From positions 1-64,000 of the forward strand of contig JAATGP010000057.1 of assembly GCA_015654635.1 (NCBI GenBank): a stretch of 64,000 nt of DNA. The letters are read 5' to 3'. Each line of letters starts with the position of its first letter. Within the stretch, counting starts at the first letter, position 1. The translations under genes were made by a program, and so were the position numbers. The stretch comes from Alphaproteobacteria bacterium (GTDB lineage: Bacteria; Pseudomonadota; Alphaproteobacteria; Micropepsales; Micropepsaceae). The notes beneath the pieces are model-generated. The model was not told where the DNA came from, searched no databases, and was given only the letters and a program-made list of their open reading frames with translations. Below are positions 15,179-23,092 of this stretch, piece by piece.

Positions 15179-17440
15179 CTACATACTCGCGCTGGGTTCT
15201 TGTGGTGCTTCGGGTTCGCGCACGCGGTCGACGGATTCAACCACTTCGGTCACGCGCAAGGAGCCCAAGATGTTCTGCAGATGCACCACATCACGCACCA
15301 CCACATCGACCTGAAACTCGAAGTACAGCGGATTGCGCGCAATCGTCTTCATATTGAAGATATTGCCGCCGGCATTGCCAATGGCGGTCATCGCCGCCCC
15401 GAGCGAGCCGTTGCTGTTGCGCACCCGTACTTTGAGGCGGGCCACGGAAGGCCCCATCTCAGCCGCATGGGTGCCCCAAGCCACATCCAGCCATTCGGTA
15501 TTTTTGTCGCTCTGCGCCCGCTCCAACTCGGCGCAGTCGATGGTGTGGATCACGGCGCCCTCCCCCGGTGTCATCAGCCCGACGATGCGGTCGCCTGGAA
15601 GCGGATGGCAGCAGGTGCCGATACGATAGGCGACACCCTCGGTCAGACCGCGGATGGAGATGCGCTTGCCCTCCACCGGCTGTTCCAGAAGTGCGCGCTG
15701 ACGCCGCGCCGGATCCTGCTTCAGCTCGGGATAGACCGCATCGAGCACGTCGCGGGCCCGAAGACCTCCATGACCAATCTGGGCGAAAACATCTTCCACT
15801 TTGGAGAGCCCGAGCTTTTTGGCCACGGTCTCCACCGCTTTGTCGGTGAGCGGCATCTCCTCATCGGCGAAGACTTTTTCGAGAATCTTGCGGCCGAATT
15901 TGATGTGCTCGCCGCGCTGCTGCTGGCGAATGAATTTGCGGATCTCCGCGCGCGCGCGCCCGGTAACGACGAATTGCTCCCACATCGGTGAGGGGGTTTC
16001 ATCTTTGCCAGCAATGATCTCCACCTGATCGCCATTGCGCAGCGGCGTGTAAAGCGGCACCGGAATGCCATTCACCTTAGCGCCCAAGGTGCGATGACCT
16101 AGATCGGTGTGGACCTGATAGGCAAAATCGATCGGCGTGGCGCCGCGCGGCAAGGGAATGAGATTGCCCTTGGGCGTGAAACAGAAGACCTGATCCTGAA
16201 ACAGGTTGAGCTTGGACTGCTCCATAAATTCTTCGGCGGTGCTGCCCTGCTCCAGCAAATCCACCATCTCCCGCAGCCACTCATAGGCACGGTTCTCGGT
16301 CGCCTCACCGGGATCGGATTTGATGTCGCGATAGCGCCAATGGGCGGCGATGCCGCGCTCGGCCACCTCGTGCATTTCCTTGGAGCGCAGCTGAATTTCG
16401 ACGCGCTGCTTTTCGGGGCCGATCAACGTGGTGTGCAGCGATTTGTAACCGTTGGGCTTGGGCGTTGAGATGAAATCCTTGAAGCGCGCGGGGACTGCGG
16501 GCCAAGCCATATGCAAAACACCGAGCGCACGATAGCAGTCGGCCTCGCCCCGCACGATGACGCGGAAAGCAAAAACGTCGGACAGTTGCTCGAAATTGAT
16601 CTTTTTTTCCTGCAGCTTACGCCAGATCGAGAAGGGGCGCTTGGAGCGACCGGTAACCCAGGCGTCGATGTTGCTTTCGGCGAGCTTGCGTTTGATCTGA
16701 TCGCTCACCCGGTCGATCAGCTTGCCGCGCGTATTGTCGAGCCGTTCCAGCCGCGTGACGATGGATTTGCGCGCCTCGGGATAAAGCTCCTGGAACGACA
16801 GATCCTCCAGTTCCTCGCGCACATGCTGCATGCCGATGCGGCCCGCCAGCGGGGCATAGACATCGAAGGTTTCTTGGGCGATGCGGCGGCGCTTTTCCGG
16901 CTTCTGGATGAAACCCAGAGTGCGCATATTATGCAGACGATCGGCGAGTTTAACCAGCAAGACGCGGATGTCGGCCGACATGGCCAGCATCAGTTTGCGG
17001 AAATTCTCCGCCTGCTTGGTGCGCTCGGAGAAAACTTCGAGCCCCGTCAGCTTGGTAACGCCATCCACCAGATCGGCGATCTCCTTGCCGAAATTTTGTT
17101 CGATGTCTTCGAAAGTGGCGACCGTGTCCTCGATGGTGTCGTGCAGTAACGCGGTGGCGATAGAGGCTTCGTCGAGCTTCAGCTCGGTCAGGATGGCCGC
17201 GACTTCCAGGGGATGCGCGAAATAAGGATCGCCCGAGGCGCGAAATTGCTTGCCGTGCGCCTTCATCGCGTAAACATAGGCCTTGTTTAACAGAGCCTCA
17301 TTCGCTTCGGGATCATAGGCTTTGACGCGGTCGACAAGCTCGGTCTGGCGCATCAATTTGCGCCGCCCGCGGGGGCGCGGGGGTGTGATCGGGACGATAT
17401 TGTCTTTGTCTTCGGGTAACGGGGCGGCGGTCATTTCCAT
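15179..17440 (-). CDS. rsh: Bifunctional (p)ppGpp synthetase/hydrolase (RelA/SpoT homologue)
   Basis: This is the single long RSH enzyme of alphaproteobacteria, making and degrading the stringent-response alarmone (p)ppGpp. The HD hydrolase domain has YFAHPLEVAAILTEL and ATALLHDTIEDT, with ADRLHNMRTLG after it. The synthetase domain has GRSKRPFSIWRKLQEK and TPKPNGYKSLHTTLIGP. A TGS domain (FCFTPKGNLIPLPRGATPID) and a C-terminal ACT domain (near NSNGSLGAAMTAIGNAGGNI) follow. Both catalytic halves look intact. The promoter geometry suggests a leaderless message starting at ATG 17434 (MTAAPLPE); ATG 17440 is two codons earlier. The gene lies between rpoZ and pdxJ. Confidence 0.94.
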   Translation of the reverse strand: MEMTAAPLPEDKDNIVPITPPRPRGRRKLMRQTELVDRVKAYDPEANEALLNKAYVYAMKAHGKQFRASGDPYFAHPLEVAAILTELKLDEASIATALLHDTIEDTVATFEDIEQNFGKEIADLVDGVTKLTGLEVFSERTKQAENFRKLMLAMSADIRVLLVKLADRLHNMRTLGFIQKPEKRRRIAQETFDVYAPLAGRIGMQHVREELEDLSFQELYPEARKSIVTRLERLDNTRGKLIDRVSDQIKRKLAESNIDAWVTGRSKRPFSIWRKLQEKKINFEQLSDVFAFRVIVRGEADCYRALGVLHMAWPAVPARFKDFISTPKPNGYKSLHTTLIGPEKQRVEIQLRSKEMHEVAERGIAAHWRYRDIKSDPGEATENRAYEWLREMVDLLEQGSTAEEFMEQSKLNLFQDQVFCFTPKGNLIPLPRGATPIDFAYQVHTDLGHRTLGAKVNGIPVPLYTPLRNGDQVEIIAGKDETPSPMWEQFVVTGRARAEIRKFIRQQQRGEHIKFGRKILEKVFADEEMPLTDKAVETVAKKLGLSKVEDVFAQIGHGGLRARDVLDAVYPELKQDPARRQRALLEQPVEGKRISIRGLTEGVAYRIGTCCHPLPGDRIVGLMTPGEGAVIHTIDCAELERAQSDKNTEWLDVAWGTHAAEMGPSVARLKVRVRNSNGSLGAAMTAIGNAGGNIFNMKTIARNPLYFEFQVDVVVRDVVHLQNILGSLRVTEVVESVDRVREPEAPQEPSASM

Positions 17441-17446
17441 ATTATA
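17441..17446 (-). promoter_or_regulatory. -10 box of rsh, placed for a leaderless transcript
   Basis: On the minus strand a perfect TATAAT occupies 17446-17441, directly in front of ATG 17440. The usual distance of about seven bases puts the transcription start at 17434, the A of the second in-frame ATG. The 12-mer TGCCTATATAAT here is repeated exactly in the smpB promoter. No clear -35 hexamer was found; an extended -10 is possible. Confidence 0.5.
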
Positions 17447-17584
17447 TAGGCACAATTCCAGCGAATGCAGAAACAAGGATGTTCGCGGAAGCCTTAAAAA
17501 GCTCAAAACGGTGGCGCGCACAAAAGCGAAGGCCGGGCTTGCACCCGGCCTTTCGCAAATTTCTTTGCGGCAAACCTGCGGCGA

Positions 17585-17971
17585 TTACTCGTCGTAGTCT
17601 TCGACCGGCTCAGGCTGCGGCTCGGCGCGGCGCTGGGCCTCGCTGGTGAGGGCGCGCAGCAATTCTTCTTCGGTCACCTGGCGGAATTGCGGATCCTCGC
17701 GCGCATCGTCGGCATCGGAGCGGGCCTCCTCGGGCTCGTCGACCTCGGCGTGCTTCTGCAGCGATTTGATGTGATCTTCGCGCAGATTTTCCGGGGTCAG
17801 AACCTGGGCTGCGATTTCGCGCAGAGCTACGACCGGATTTTTATCACGATCTCGATCCACCAACGTCTCGGCCCCACCGGAAAGCTGCCGGGCTCGGAAT
17901 GAGGCCGACAGAACCAGATCGAATCGATTCGGGATTTTATCTACGCAGTCTTCAACGGTGACGCGTGCCAT
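17585..17971 (-). CDS. rpoZ: RNA polymerase omega subunit
   Basis: The omega subunit helps fold and stabilise beta' in RNA polymerase and, in other bacteria, forms part of a ppGpp-binding site. It has 128 residues from ATG 17971 ([20 protein letters not shown]). The helix with the conserved RARQL follows ([14 protein letters not shown]), then [12 protein letters not shown]. The C-terminal third is an acidic, Glu/Pro-rich tail ending EPVEDYDE, longer than the E. coli protein but common in alphaproteobacteria. It is the first gene of the rpoZ-rsh run. A longer frame to 18022 lacks support. Confidence 0.93.
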   Translation of the reverse strand: MARVTVEDCVDKIPNRFDLVLSASFRARQLSGGAETLVDRDRDKNPVVALREIAAQVLTPENLREDHIKSLQKHAEVDEPEEARSDADDAREDPQFRQVTEEELLRALTSEAQRRAEPQPEPVEDYDE

Positions 17972-18085
17972 ATCGGTGTCATACCCTAGCTGTTTTGGCC
18001 CTAGCCGGTTTGGACCCTGCAAAATTTCGGGAGCCGCGGAACCTAAAGGAAACGCCGGGCCAGAGCAAGATCCTATTTTTGCAGG

Positions 18086-18586
18086 TTAATTGGCCCCCTG
18101 TTTGGCTTTTTCCGCGGCGTGGCCATCCAGCAAAGGCTTGGCCCGCCGCCACGTCTCCCACGCCTGGGCTGTCACCAGACCGAGGACAAAGAGCAGACCG
18201 GCATCGGTATACATCAGGACGGCAGCCGATTGGTGGGCAAACCCCTGCGAGGGCTGCCCCCCGGTCACGGCCGCGCGCATGCCAAAACGCACCACAAAAA
18301 GCCCCAGAAACAGCACGATTCCGATCGGAGAGATCTTCGAAGTGATGGTGCCGGTGGCCGAATCGATGGTGAGCGTCTGGTGACTGGCGAGGACATAGCC
18401 AAGCCCGGTCCCAACCACGGCAGCGGCGGCGAACAGCGCCAGCGAGACAGCCGTGAGCGCGGGCGGATGAAGAAAGCTCAAGCCCAGAAATATCACCAGA
18501 ATAACAGGACGAATCCACAGTCTTTGGGGCTTGATCGGACGTCCGCTGGCGTGGCGAAACAACCGCCATGAGACCAGCGCCAACAC
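18086..18586 (-). CDS. CcdC-like integral membrane protein (DUF1453-like)
   Basis: The frame has 166 residues from GTG 18586, with four or five membrane segments, for example PVILVIFLGLSFLHPPA, LALFAAAAVVGTGLGYVLA, GIVLFLGLFVVRFG and DAGLLFVLGLVTAQAW. The order of segments and the loop RPIKPQRLWIRPV resemble the CcdC/DUF1453 family, whose function in alphaproteobacteria is unknown. The frame continues upstream as KELIPYIAPVLVL, which looks like the missing half of the first membrane helix. No ATG, GTG or TTG exists there, but a CTG at 18613 has AGGGGG nine bases before it. The natural start may therefore be CTG, or a base may have been gained in the G-run. Confidence 0.65.
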   Translation of the reverse strand: MLALVSWRLFRHASGRPIKPQRLWIRPVILVIFLGLSFLHPPALTAVSLALFAAAAVVGTGLGYVLASHQTLTIDSATGTITSKISPIGIVLFLGLFVVRFGMRAAVTGGQPSQGFAHQSAAVLMYTDAGLLFVLGLVTAQAWETWRRAKPLLDGHAAEKAKQGAN

Positions 18587-18660
18587 AAGGACAGGTGCAA
18601 TATAAGGAATCAGCTCTTTCGGCCCCCTTACCCAACCGGTTCAGCTTAGCGAAACAGACA

Positions 18661-19056
18661 TCAAAAGGAACCGCAAACGCGGCTCTCCAGCAACAGCACC
18701 GAATCCTGATGGAAGCGGCTTTTGTAAGCCGTCCGGATAGCCTCAAGTTTTCCCGTATCCCCGCGCGGCAGCACAACTATGAGGTGTTTTGTGTTTTCCC
18801 GGGCAATACCGCTGGTGCCTTTCCATTGTCCATGCGCATCTTCGATGGTCAGACCGGCAGGAAAACGGGGGGTAATCTCCTCATCGGTAAAGCGCTGCCA
18901 CTCGGCTTCGCTCACTATCCCGGCCGCCCCGATGCTGAGTCCAAAGAACAGTTTGGCCTCTGTCAGGGCTGTAAGTCCGGCGGGACATTGCGCCCCGGCC
19001 AGAGCCGGATACCCCATTAGGAAACAGGCCAATATATCAAACGCGAAGGGTCGCAT
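18661..19056 (-). CDS. Secreted DUF3574-family protein
   Basis: The protein has 131 residues with a signal peptide (FDILACFLMGYPALAGA, cleavage before QCPAG). The mature domain matches the DUF3574 pattern in order: AKLFFGLSIGAAGIVSEAEW, then EEITPRFPAGLTIEDAHGQW, IARENTKHLIVVL and AIRTAYKSRFHQDSVL. The family has no established function and is usually periplasmic. The start at ATG 19056 has GGGAA six bases upstream; the longer frame to 19128 is not needed. It is divergent from the SciP-like gene, and the 181 bases between them contain a CtrA-type box. Confidence 0.8.
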   Translation of the reverse strand: MRPFAFDILACFLMGYPALAGAQCPAGLTALTEAKLFFGLSIGAAGIVSEAEWQRFTDEEITPRFPAGLTIEDAHGQWKGTSGIARENTKHLIVVLPRGDTGKLEAIRTAYKSRFHQDSVLLLESRVCGSF

Positions 19057-19152
19057 GATTGTTCCCATATCTTGTGAAAAAATTCTGTATGTGCCGCATA
19101 GTACCCTTACGTCAATGATTTCACTCATTTTTTTGCTTCACGGTGAGGCTTG

Positions 19153-19167
19153 TTTACCAACTGTTAA
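19153..19167 (+). promoter_or_regulatory. Near-consensus CtrA box
   Basis: TTTA-CCAACTG-TTAA at 19153-19167 differs by one base from the alphaproteobacterial CtrA recognition pattern TTAA-N7-TTAA. It lies 70 bases before the SciP-like ATG and 97 bases before the divergent DUF3574 gene, a sensible place for a regulator. In Caulobacter CtrA and SciP act on each other's targets, so the position beside a SciP-like gene is suggestive. It is a single site and could be chance. Confidence 0.4.
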
Positions 19168-19237
19168 TACGTCCAGCACAACTTACGAGTGGGGGTGAGA
19201 ATACTTATCGTTTTTGTTTAAGTGTGAGGACTGCACT

Positions 19238-19528
19238 ATGAAACAGCGACCCTCGCTGCACAAAAAACACCGCACAAAGGCAGCACGCAAAGCCACCTTT
19301 GCTGCTCCGGCTCTCACCGACCTGCCGCCCCGCGATATCAAACGCTGGCTTGGCCGACACAAGGCGATTGTCGTGGCAGCCGTGCAAAATGGTGTCATCA
19401 GCCTGCAAGACGCACGTATCCGCTACTGCCTCTCGGTAGAGGAATTGCTGAGCTGGGAACATGCCATGGCAGAATTTGGCGTCAGGGGCTTGAGCACACC
19501 ACAGGGTCATCGCCGATCCAAACGATAA
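19238..19528 (+). CDS. SciP-like (DUF1153) transcriptional regulator, divergent
   Basis: The protein has 96 residues. Residues 28-85 follow the DUF1153/SciP helix-turn-helix pattern: DLPPRDIKRWLGRHKAIVV, then AVQNGVISLQDARIRYCLS and VEELLSWEHAMAEFGVRGL. In Caulobacter SciP binds DNA and CtrA and blocks CtrA-dependent transcription in G1. This protein differs from the classical one. The N-terminal 25 residues are strongly basic (MKQRPSLHKKHRTKAARK) instead of the YVIGPDG-type start, and the C-terminus ends in HRRSKR. It may be a paralogue of a standard SciP elsewhere. GAGG lies seven bases before ATG 19238. The neighbouring CtrA-type box supports a cell-cycle link, which remains an inference. 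Confidence 0.78.
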   Translation: MKQRPSLHKKHRTKAARKATFAAPALTDLPPRDIKRWLGRHKAIVVAAVQNGVISLQDARIRYCLSVEELLSWEHAMAEFGVRGLSTPQGHRRSKR

Positions 19529-19544
19529 CACATGCTGCCGGGGG

Positions 19545-19860
19545 GCATCCGCCTTGACGATGCGGGCGCGTTTTTGCGCAGGACTTCGGCTTCCTGGGCC
19601 ACGGCGCGCTGCATCGAGGCCGGGACTTTCGATGGCCATCGCCGCGTTGCGATCATCCTGCACCTCGATCACCGCGAGGTTGGGTTTGACAATGCGATAC
19701 CAGATCACTGCGTTGACCTGGACCGGACGCTATTGCTTCTTGCTTTTCGACGCCATCCATCAGTACACGGATATAATCCCTGCGGACGTATTCAACGCCA
19801 AAGACAATGATCCCGAACGCTCCCGGCACAACCCACGACCGGAAAGCGATTGCAGCATGA
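19545..19860 (-). pseudogene. Decayed slipin (SPFH/band 7 family) gene
   Basis: Pieces of a slipin can be read in order on the minus strand but in different frames. First comes GAFGIIVFGVEYVRR with GIISVY one frame over, about 19780-19830, like the EYERGVIF start of slipins. Next is VQVNAVIWYRIVKPNLAVIE followed by VQDDRNAA (about 19640-19722), a clear match to the NAVxYFRVVDPxxAVIEVxDY segment. Then VPASMQRAVAQEAEVLRK (19573-19626) is in another frame, and RARIVKADA (19545-19571) after a frameshift. Large internal deletions remove the strands between. No intact frame or start remains. Slipins are membrane-associated scaffold proteins; the gene is certainly non-functional here. Confidence 0.75.
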
Positions 19861-19951
19861 CGTCCCCCGCCTGCGATGGTGAGCGCGGTTTGGTGCCGGA
19901 AGAAATCGCGCCGCACCGCATTGAACGAGGCTTACTCTCAGTTCCGATCGT

Positions 19952-20446
19952 TCAAGACTTCAACGACGTTACAGCGGTTCTATCGCCCTGCGGCAGCGCT
20001 TCCAAAAGCTCTTCGAGCAGATGCCCCGTCAGTGGATGGCGCCAATCCGGTGCAACATCCGCAAGTGGCACCAGGACAAAGGCGCGTTCCCTGATACGGG
20101 GATGCGGCAGCACGGGCCAGCCCTCTTCCACCCGCCCATCATAGTCCAGAAGATCGAGGTCCAACGTACGTGGGCCATTCGATCGCGTCCGGACGCGGCC
20201 AAAATAGGTTTCAATCGTATGTAGTGCAGTCATCAGGGATTGCGGCTTGAGGGTTGTTTCCACAGAAGCCACCGCGTTGACAAACATGGGATCCGTCGGA
20301 TCGGGCCAAGCGGGTGAAGCGTAGAATGCCGAAACCTTCACCACGCGGATTTTTTGTGCAGGAAAAACTTCAAGCGCGCGCATTAGCGTATGGAACGGCG
20401 AACCTACCGTTGACGGAAGATTTGCTCCAAGCGCCAGCAAGATCAC
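19952..20446 (-). CDS. folK: 2-amino-4-hydroxy-6-hydroxymethyldihydropteridine pyrophosphokinase
   Basis: FolK transfers pyrophosphate from ATP to the pterin alcohol in folate synthesis. The start is set at GTG 20446 (VILLALGANLPS), where GGGGG lies five bases upstream and the family's first strand begins. The open frame runs to 20563, but that part covers the divergent promoter and even the start of the NYN gene. Motifs: LLALGANLPSTVG, SAFYASPAWPD, VETYFGR-like ETYFGRVRTRSNGPRTLD and LDLLDYDG with the metal-binding aspartates, then LPHPRIRERAFVLVPLADV. The size of about 164 residues is normal. The order folK/NYN near dapA and smpB is usual for alphaproteobacteria. Confidence 0.9.
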   Translation of the reverse strand: MILLALGANLPSTVGSPFHTLMRALEVFPAQKIRVVKVSAFYASPAWPDPTDPMFVNAVASVETTLKPQSLMTALHTIETYFGRVRTRSNGPRTLDLDLLDYDGRVEEGWPVLPHPRIRERAFVLVPLADVAPDWRHPLTGHLLEELLEALPQGDRTAVTSLKS

Positions 20447-20512
20447 GGCTGCCCCCGCTTGCGCCGCTTTGCGATTGGGATAGAACTGTGACAAGGCGTC
20501 GGGGGAATTTTC

Positions 20513-20524
20513 CCGAACGTTCGG
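20513..20524. promoter_or_regulatory. Perfect 12-base palindrome between folK and the NYN gene
   Basis: CCGAACGTTCGG (20513-20524) is a perfect palindrome about 20 bases before the NYN-domain gene and in the upstream region of folK. It contains GAAC and GTTC half-sites directly abutted. LexA sites of alphaproteobacteria and Gram-positive bacteria use such half-sites but with a spacer, so this is not a standard SOS box. It may be an operator for either gene. Confidence 0.35.
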
Positions 20525-20545
20525 TTTATTTTTTCGGAGGTCATT

Positions 20546-21118
20546 ATGCTCTTCTATCCGCAAGAAAAATTAGCACTCTTCATCGATGGCGCCAATTTGT
20601 ATGGCGCCGCCAAAGGTCTGCAGTTCGATATTGACTATAAGCGATTGTTGGAACTTTTCGCCCGTAAAGGCGTGCTGGTGCGCGCTTTCTATTACACGGC
20701 AGTTGCAGAAGACCAGGAATTCTCGCCGCTGCGCCCCTTGGTAGATTGGCTGGACTATAACGGGTTTTCGGTCGTCACCAAGCCGCTCAAGGAGTTCACC
20801 GACGCGCAAGGCCGCCGCCGCGTGAAAGGCAATATGGATATCGAGTTGGCCATCGACGTGATGGAGATGAGCGATCAAGTCGATCACATCGTCATCTTCT
20901 CCGGTGATGGCGATTTCAGGCGCTTGGTCGAGGCCGCGCAGCGCAAGGGCCGGCGCGTCAGCGTGGTCTCCACTATCCGCACCCAGCCGCCAATGGTTTC
21001 CGACGAACTGCGCCGTCAAGCCGATAATTTTATCGAATTGGAAGAGTTGAAGACCCTCATCATGCGAGAGGGCGGCCTACGCACCCCGCATGCGCCCGGC
21101 GAGCAAACAGTGCCGTAA
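20546..21118 (+). CDS. NYN-domain (LabA/DUF88-like) protein, putative RNase
   Basis: The protein has 190 residues of the PIN-like NYN fold. The conserved acidic residues are in KLALFIDGANLYGAAKG, VKGNMDIELAIDVMEM and IVIFSGDGDFRRLVEAA, the pattern expected of a metal-dependent nuclease related to LabA and MARF1. The family is widespread in alphaproteobacteria next to folK/smpB and is thought to act on RNA; its substrate is unknown. GGAGG lies five bases before ATG 20546. The C-terminal 20 residues (GGLRTPHAPGEQTVP) are disordered. It is divergent from folK. Confidence 0.85.
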   Translation: MLFYPQEKLALFIDGANLYGAAKGLQFDIDYKRLLELFARKGVLVRAFYYTAVAEDQEFSPLRPLVDWLDYNGFSVVTKPLKEFTDAQGRRRVKGNMDIELAIDVMEMSDQVDHIVIFSGDGDFRRLVEAAQRKGRRVSVVSTIRTQPPMVSDELRRQADNFIELEELKTLIMREGGLRTPHAPGEQTVP

Positions 21119-21228
21119 GGCAGGTGGAAAGATCGCTATTGCCATAAATAACAGCGGCAGTCTGAAGCTTATATTTGGTATTTTTTCTGGCTTTTAAAAA
21201 AGTTGGGAAGACTGCGCACGGCTTGCCC

Positions 21229-21234
21229 TATAAA
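21229..21234 (+). promoter_or_regulatory. -10 box of the uracil-DNA glycosylase gene, leaderless geometry
   Basis: TATAAA at 21229-21234 ends seven bases before the ATG at 21242, so transcription should begin at or one base before the start codon. There is no ribosome-binding site between the box and the ATG. A possible -35 (TTGGGA at 21203) is 20 bases away, which is too far for a good promoter, so the call is tentative. Confidence 0.35.
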
Positions 21235-21241
21235 ACGTCTC

Positions 21242-21874
21242 ATGATCCTAGAACCGCCACACAATTGTCAGCTTTGCCCGCGCCTTAGCGCCTTTCGCGA
21301 TGACAACAAACATGCCTATCCCGAGTTCTTCAATGGGCCGGTTCCGAGTTTTGGCCAAACCAACGCACGGCTGTTGATCGTCGGGCTGGCACCGGGTCTC
21401 AAAGGGGCCAATCGCACGGGGCGCCCCTTCACCGGCGATTGGGCGGGAGACCTTCTGTACAAAATGTTGCTGAAATACGGGCTGGCGACGGGCCATTATG
21501 ACGAACGCCCGGACGACGGCCTGAAGCTTGTGGGCTGCATGATCACCAACGCGGTGCGCTGTGTGCCACCCGAGAACAAGCCACTGCCTTACGAGACCAA
21601 GACTTGCCGCCGCTTCTTGCTGTCGCTACTCGAAGGTATGGAAAATTTGCGCACGATCTTCGCGCTGGGAAAAGTTGCGCATGACAGCGTTTGCGATGCC
21701 TTGGCCTTGCGCAAATCGCAATACCCCTTCAAGCATGGCATCGCCTATAAGGTCGAGGATATCACGCTGATCTCGAGCTATCATTGCTCCCGCTACAACA
21801 CCAATACCGGCGTCCTCACCGAAGCCATGTTCGATACAGTGGTGAAACTGGCCAAGAAAAGCGCGATAGGCTAA
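21242..21874 (+). CDS. Uracil-DNA glycosylase, family 4/5 type with iron-sulfur cluster
   Basis: This enzyme removes uracil (and possibly other deaminated bases) from DNA. It has 210 residues. The cluster-binding cysteines are CQLC near the N-terminus plus two in NAVRCVPPENK and TKTC. Motif A reads IVGLAPGLKGANRTGRPFTG, which is close to family 5 (UdgB) because the catalytic acidic residue of other families is missing. Motif B reads SSYHCSRYNTNTGVLT. ATG 21242 (MILEPPHNCQLC) places the first cysteine at the usual distance; the frame could also open at TTG 21203. It is monocistronic, convergent with the sulfite-oxidase-like gene. Confidence 0.88.
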   Translation: MILEPPHNCQLCPRLSAFRDDNKHAYPEFFNGPVPSFGQTNARLLIVGLAPGLKGANRTGRPFTGDWAGDLLYKMLLKYGLATGHYDERPDDGLKLVGCMITNAVRCVPPENKPLPYETKTCRRFLLSLLEGMENLRTIFALGKVAHDSVCDALALRKSQYPFKHGIAYKVEDITLISSYHCSRYNTNTGVLTEAMFDTVVKLAKKSAIG

Positions 21875-21876
21875 CT

Positions 21877-22545
21877 TCAACTATAGCGCTCTTCGTTCCA
21901 AGGGTCGCCTTCGTTGTGGTAGCCGCGCGTTTCCCAGAAGCCCGGCCGATCGGTGGCAACGAGGTCGATCCGCGTCACCCATTTGGCGCTTTTCCATAAA
22001 TACCAATCCGGGATGACGACCCGCACCGGCCCGCCATGCTCGCGGCTGATGGGTTCGCCCTCCCAGCTATGGGCGAGCAGCACATCGTTACCGGCGAAAA
22101 CTGACAGCTTCACATTGGTGGTGTAGCCGTCATAGGCGGTGAAGATGACATGCGCGGCTTCTGCCTTGGGCTTCACGCGTTCGAGTAACGTCTTCGCCGC
22201 GACGCCGCGCCAGTGATTGTCATAGCGGCTCCATTGCGTGACGCAGTGGATGTCGGAAAGAAAATCCTGCTGCGGCAGCGCCATGAATTCGGGCAGCGTC
22301 CAGTGCAGCGGGTTTTCCACCAGCCCCCCGATGCGAAGACGCCAGCGCTCCGGCGCCACATCGGGCTGCGCGCCCAAATCGAGCACGGGCCAATTCTTCA
22401 CTTCCTTCTGTCCCGGAGGCAGACGGCTCACATGGCCAAGGTCCGGCCGCCCCGTAATCAGGCGTCTGTCGACCGCCCATTGCTCCTTAGAGTGCACGAG
22501 CTTATCTTTGATTCCCTTGAGGAAATCGCCGGGTTCGTCTGACAT
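21877..22545 (-). CDS. Sulfite-oxidase-like molybdopterin-binding protein
   Basis: The protein has 222 residues, containing the oxidoreductase molybdopterin domain of the sulfite oxidase superfamily. The molybdenum-ligating cysteine is in FLSDIHCVTQWSRYDNHWRG. The pterin-binding segments PERWRLRIGGLVENPLHW, HVIFTAYDGYTTNV and HGGPVRVVIPDWYLWKSAKW follow in order. There is no signal peptide, heme domain or dimerisation domain, so it is a cytoplasmic minimal version related to the YuiH group. The electron partner and substrate are unknown. It begins with MSDEPGDFLKGIKDKLV and sits just downstream of smpB on the same strand. Confidence 0.85.
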   Translation of the reverse strand: MSDEPGDFLKGIKDKLVHSKEQWAVDRRLITGRPDLGHVSRLPPGQKEVKNWPVLDLGAQPDVAPERWRLRIGGLVENPLHWTLPEFMALPQQDFLSDIHCVTQWSRYDNHWRGVAAKTLLERVKPKAEAAHVIFTAYDGYTTNVKLSVFAGNDVLLAHSWEGEPISREHGGPVRVVIPDWYLWKSAKWVTRIDLVATDRPGFWETRGYHNEGDPWNEERYS

Positions 22546-22577
22546 AGAGGCATTCTAATCTGACGAATAGCCGGTGG

Positions 22578-23054
22578 CTATCCCCGCGCGCGCAACAGTC
22601 GGGCTTTGTCGCGTTCCCAGTCGCGGCTCTTTTCGCTCTCGCGCTTGTCGTGCAGCTTCTTGCCCTTGGCGACGCCGATTTCGATCTTGGCAATGCCTTT
22701 GGGCGTAAAATAGAGCTTGAGCGGGATCAGGGTCAGACCTTCGCGTTGCACGGCGATGGAAAGTTTCGCGATCTCCGCCCTGTGGAGCAGCAGCTTGCGG
22801 ATGCGCTTGGGTTCGTGCCCGAAACGATTGGCCTGGGTGTACTCGGGAAAATTGGCGTTGATCAGCAAGACCTCGCCATCCTTGGCCTGGGCATAGGATT
22901 CGGCGATCGTCGCATGGCCGGTGCGCAACGATTTGACTTCCGAACCGGTCAGCATAATGCCCGCCTCGAACACCGACTCGATAGCGTAGCTGTAGCGGGC
23001 CTTGCGATTTTCAGCGACGATCTTGCGTTCGTCGTCTTTGTTCTTCTTGGCCAC
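22578..23054 (-). CDS. smpB: SsrA-binding protein SmpB
   Basis: SmpB delivers tmRNA to stalled ribosomes for trans-translation. It has 158 residues. It contains [20 protein letters not shown], the tmRNA-binding [39 protein letters not shown] and the basic C-terminal tail [20 protein letters not shown] that mimics mRNA in the decoding centre. The start codon is GTG at 23054, with AAAGGAG six bases upstream. It has its own promoter about 40 bases upstream and lies downstream of dapA on the same strand, the usual alphaproteobacterial neighbourhood. Confidence 0.96.
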   Translation of the reverse strand: MAKKNKDDERKIVAENRKARYSYAIESVFEAGIMLTGSEVKSLRTGHATIAESYAQAKDGEVLLINANFPEYTQANRFGHEPKRIRKLLLHRAEIAKLSIAVQREGLTLIPLKLYFTPKGIAKIEIGVAKGKKLHDKRESEKSRDWERDKARLLRARG

Positions 23055-23092
23055 TAAGGGCTCCTTTGCCGGGCCAGAACGGCGCCGGTGCC

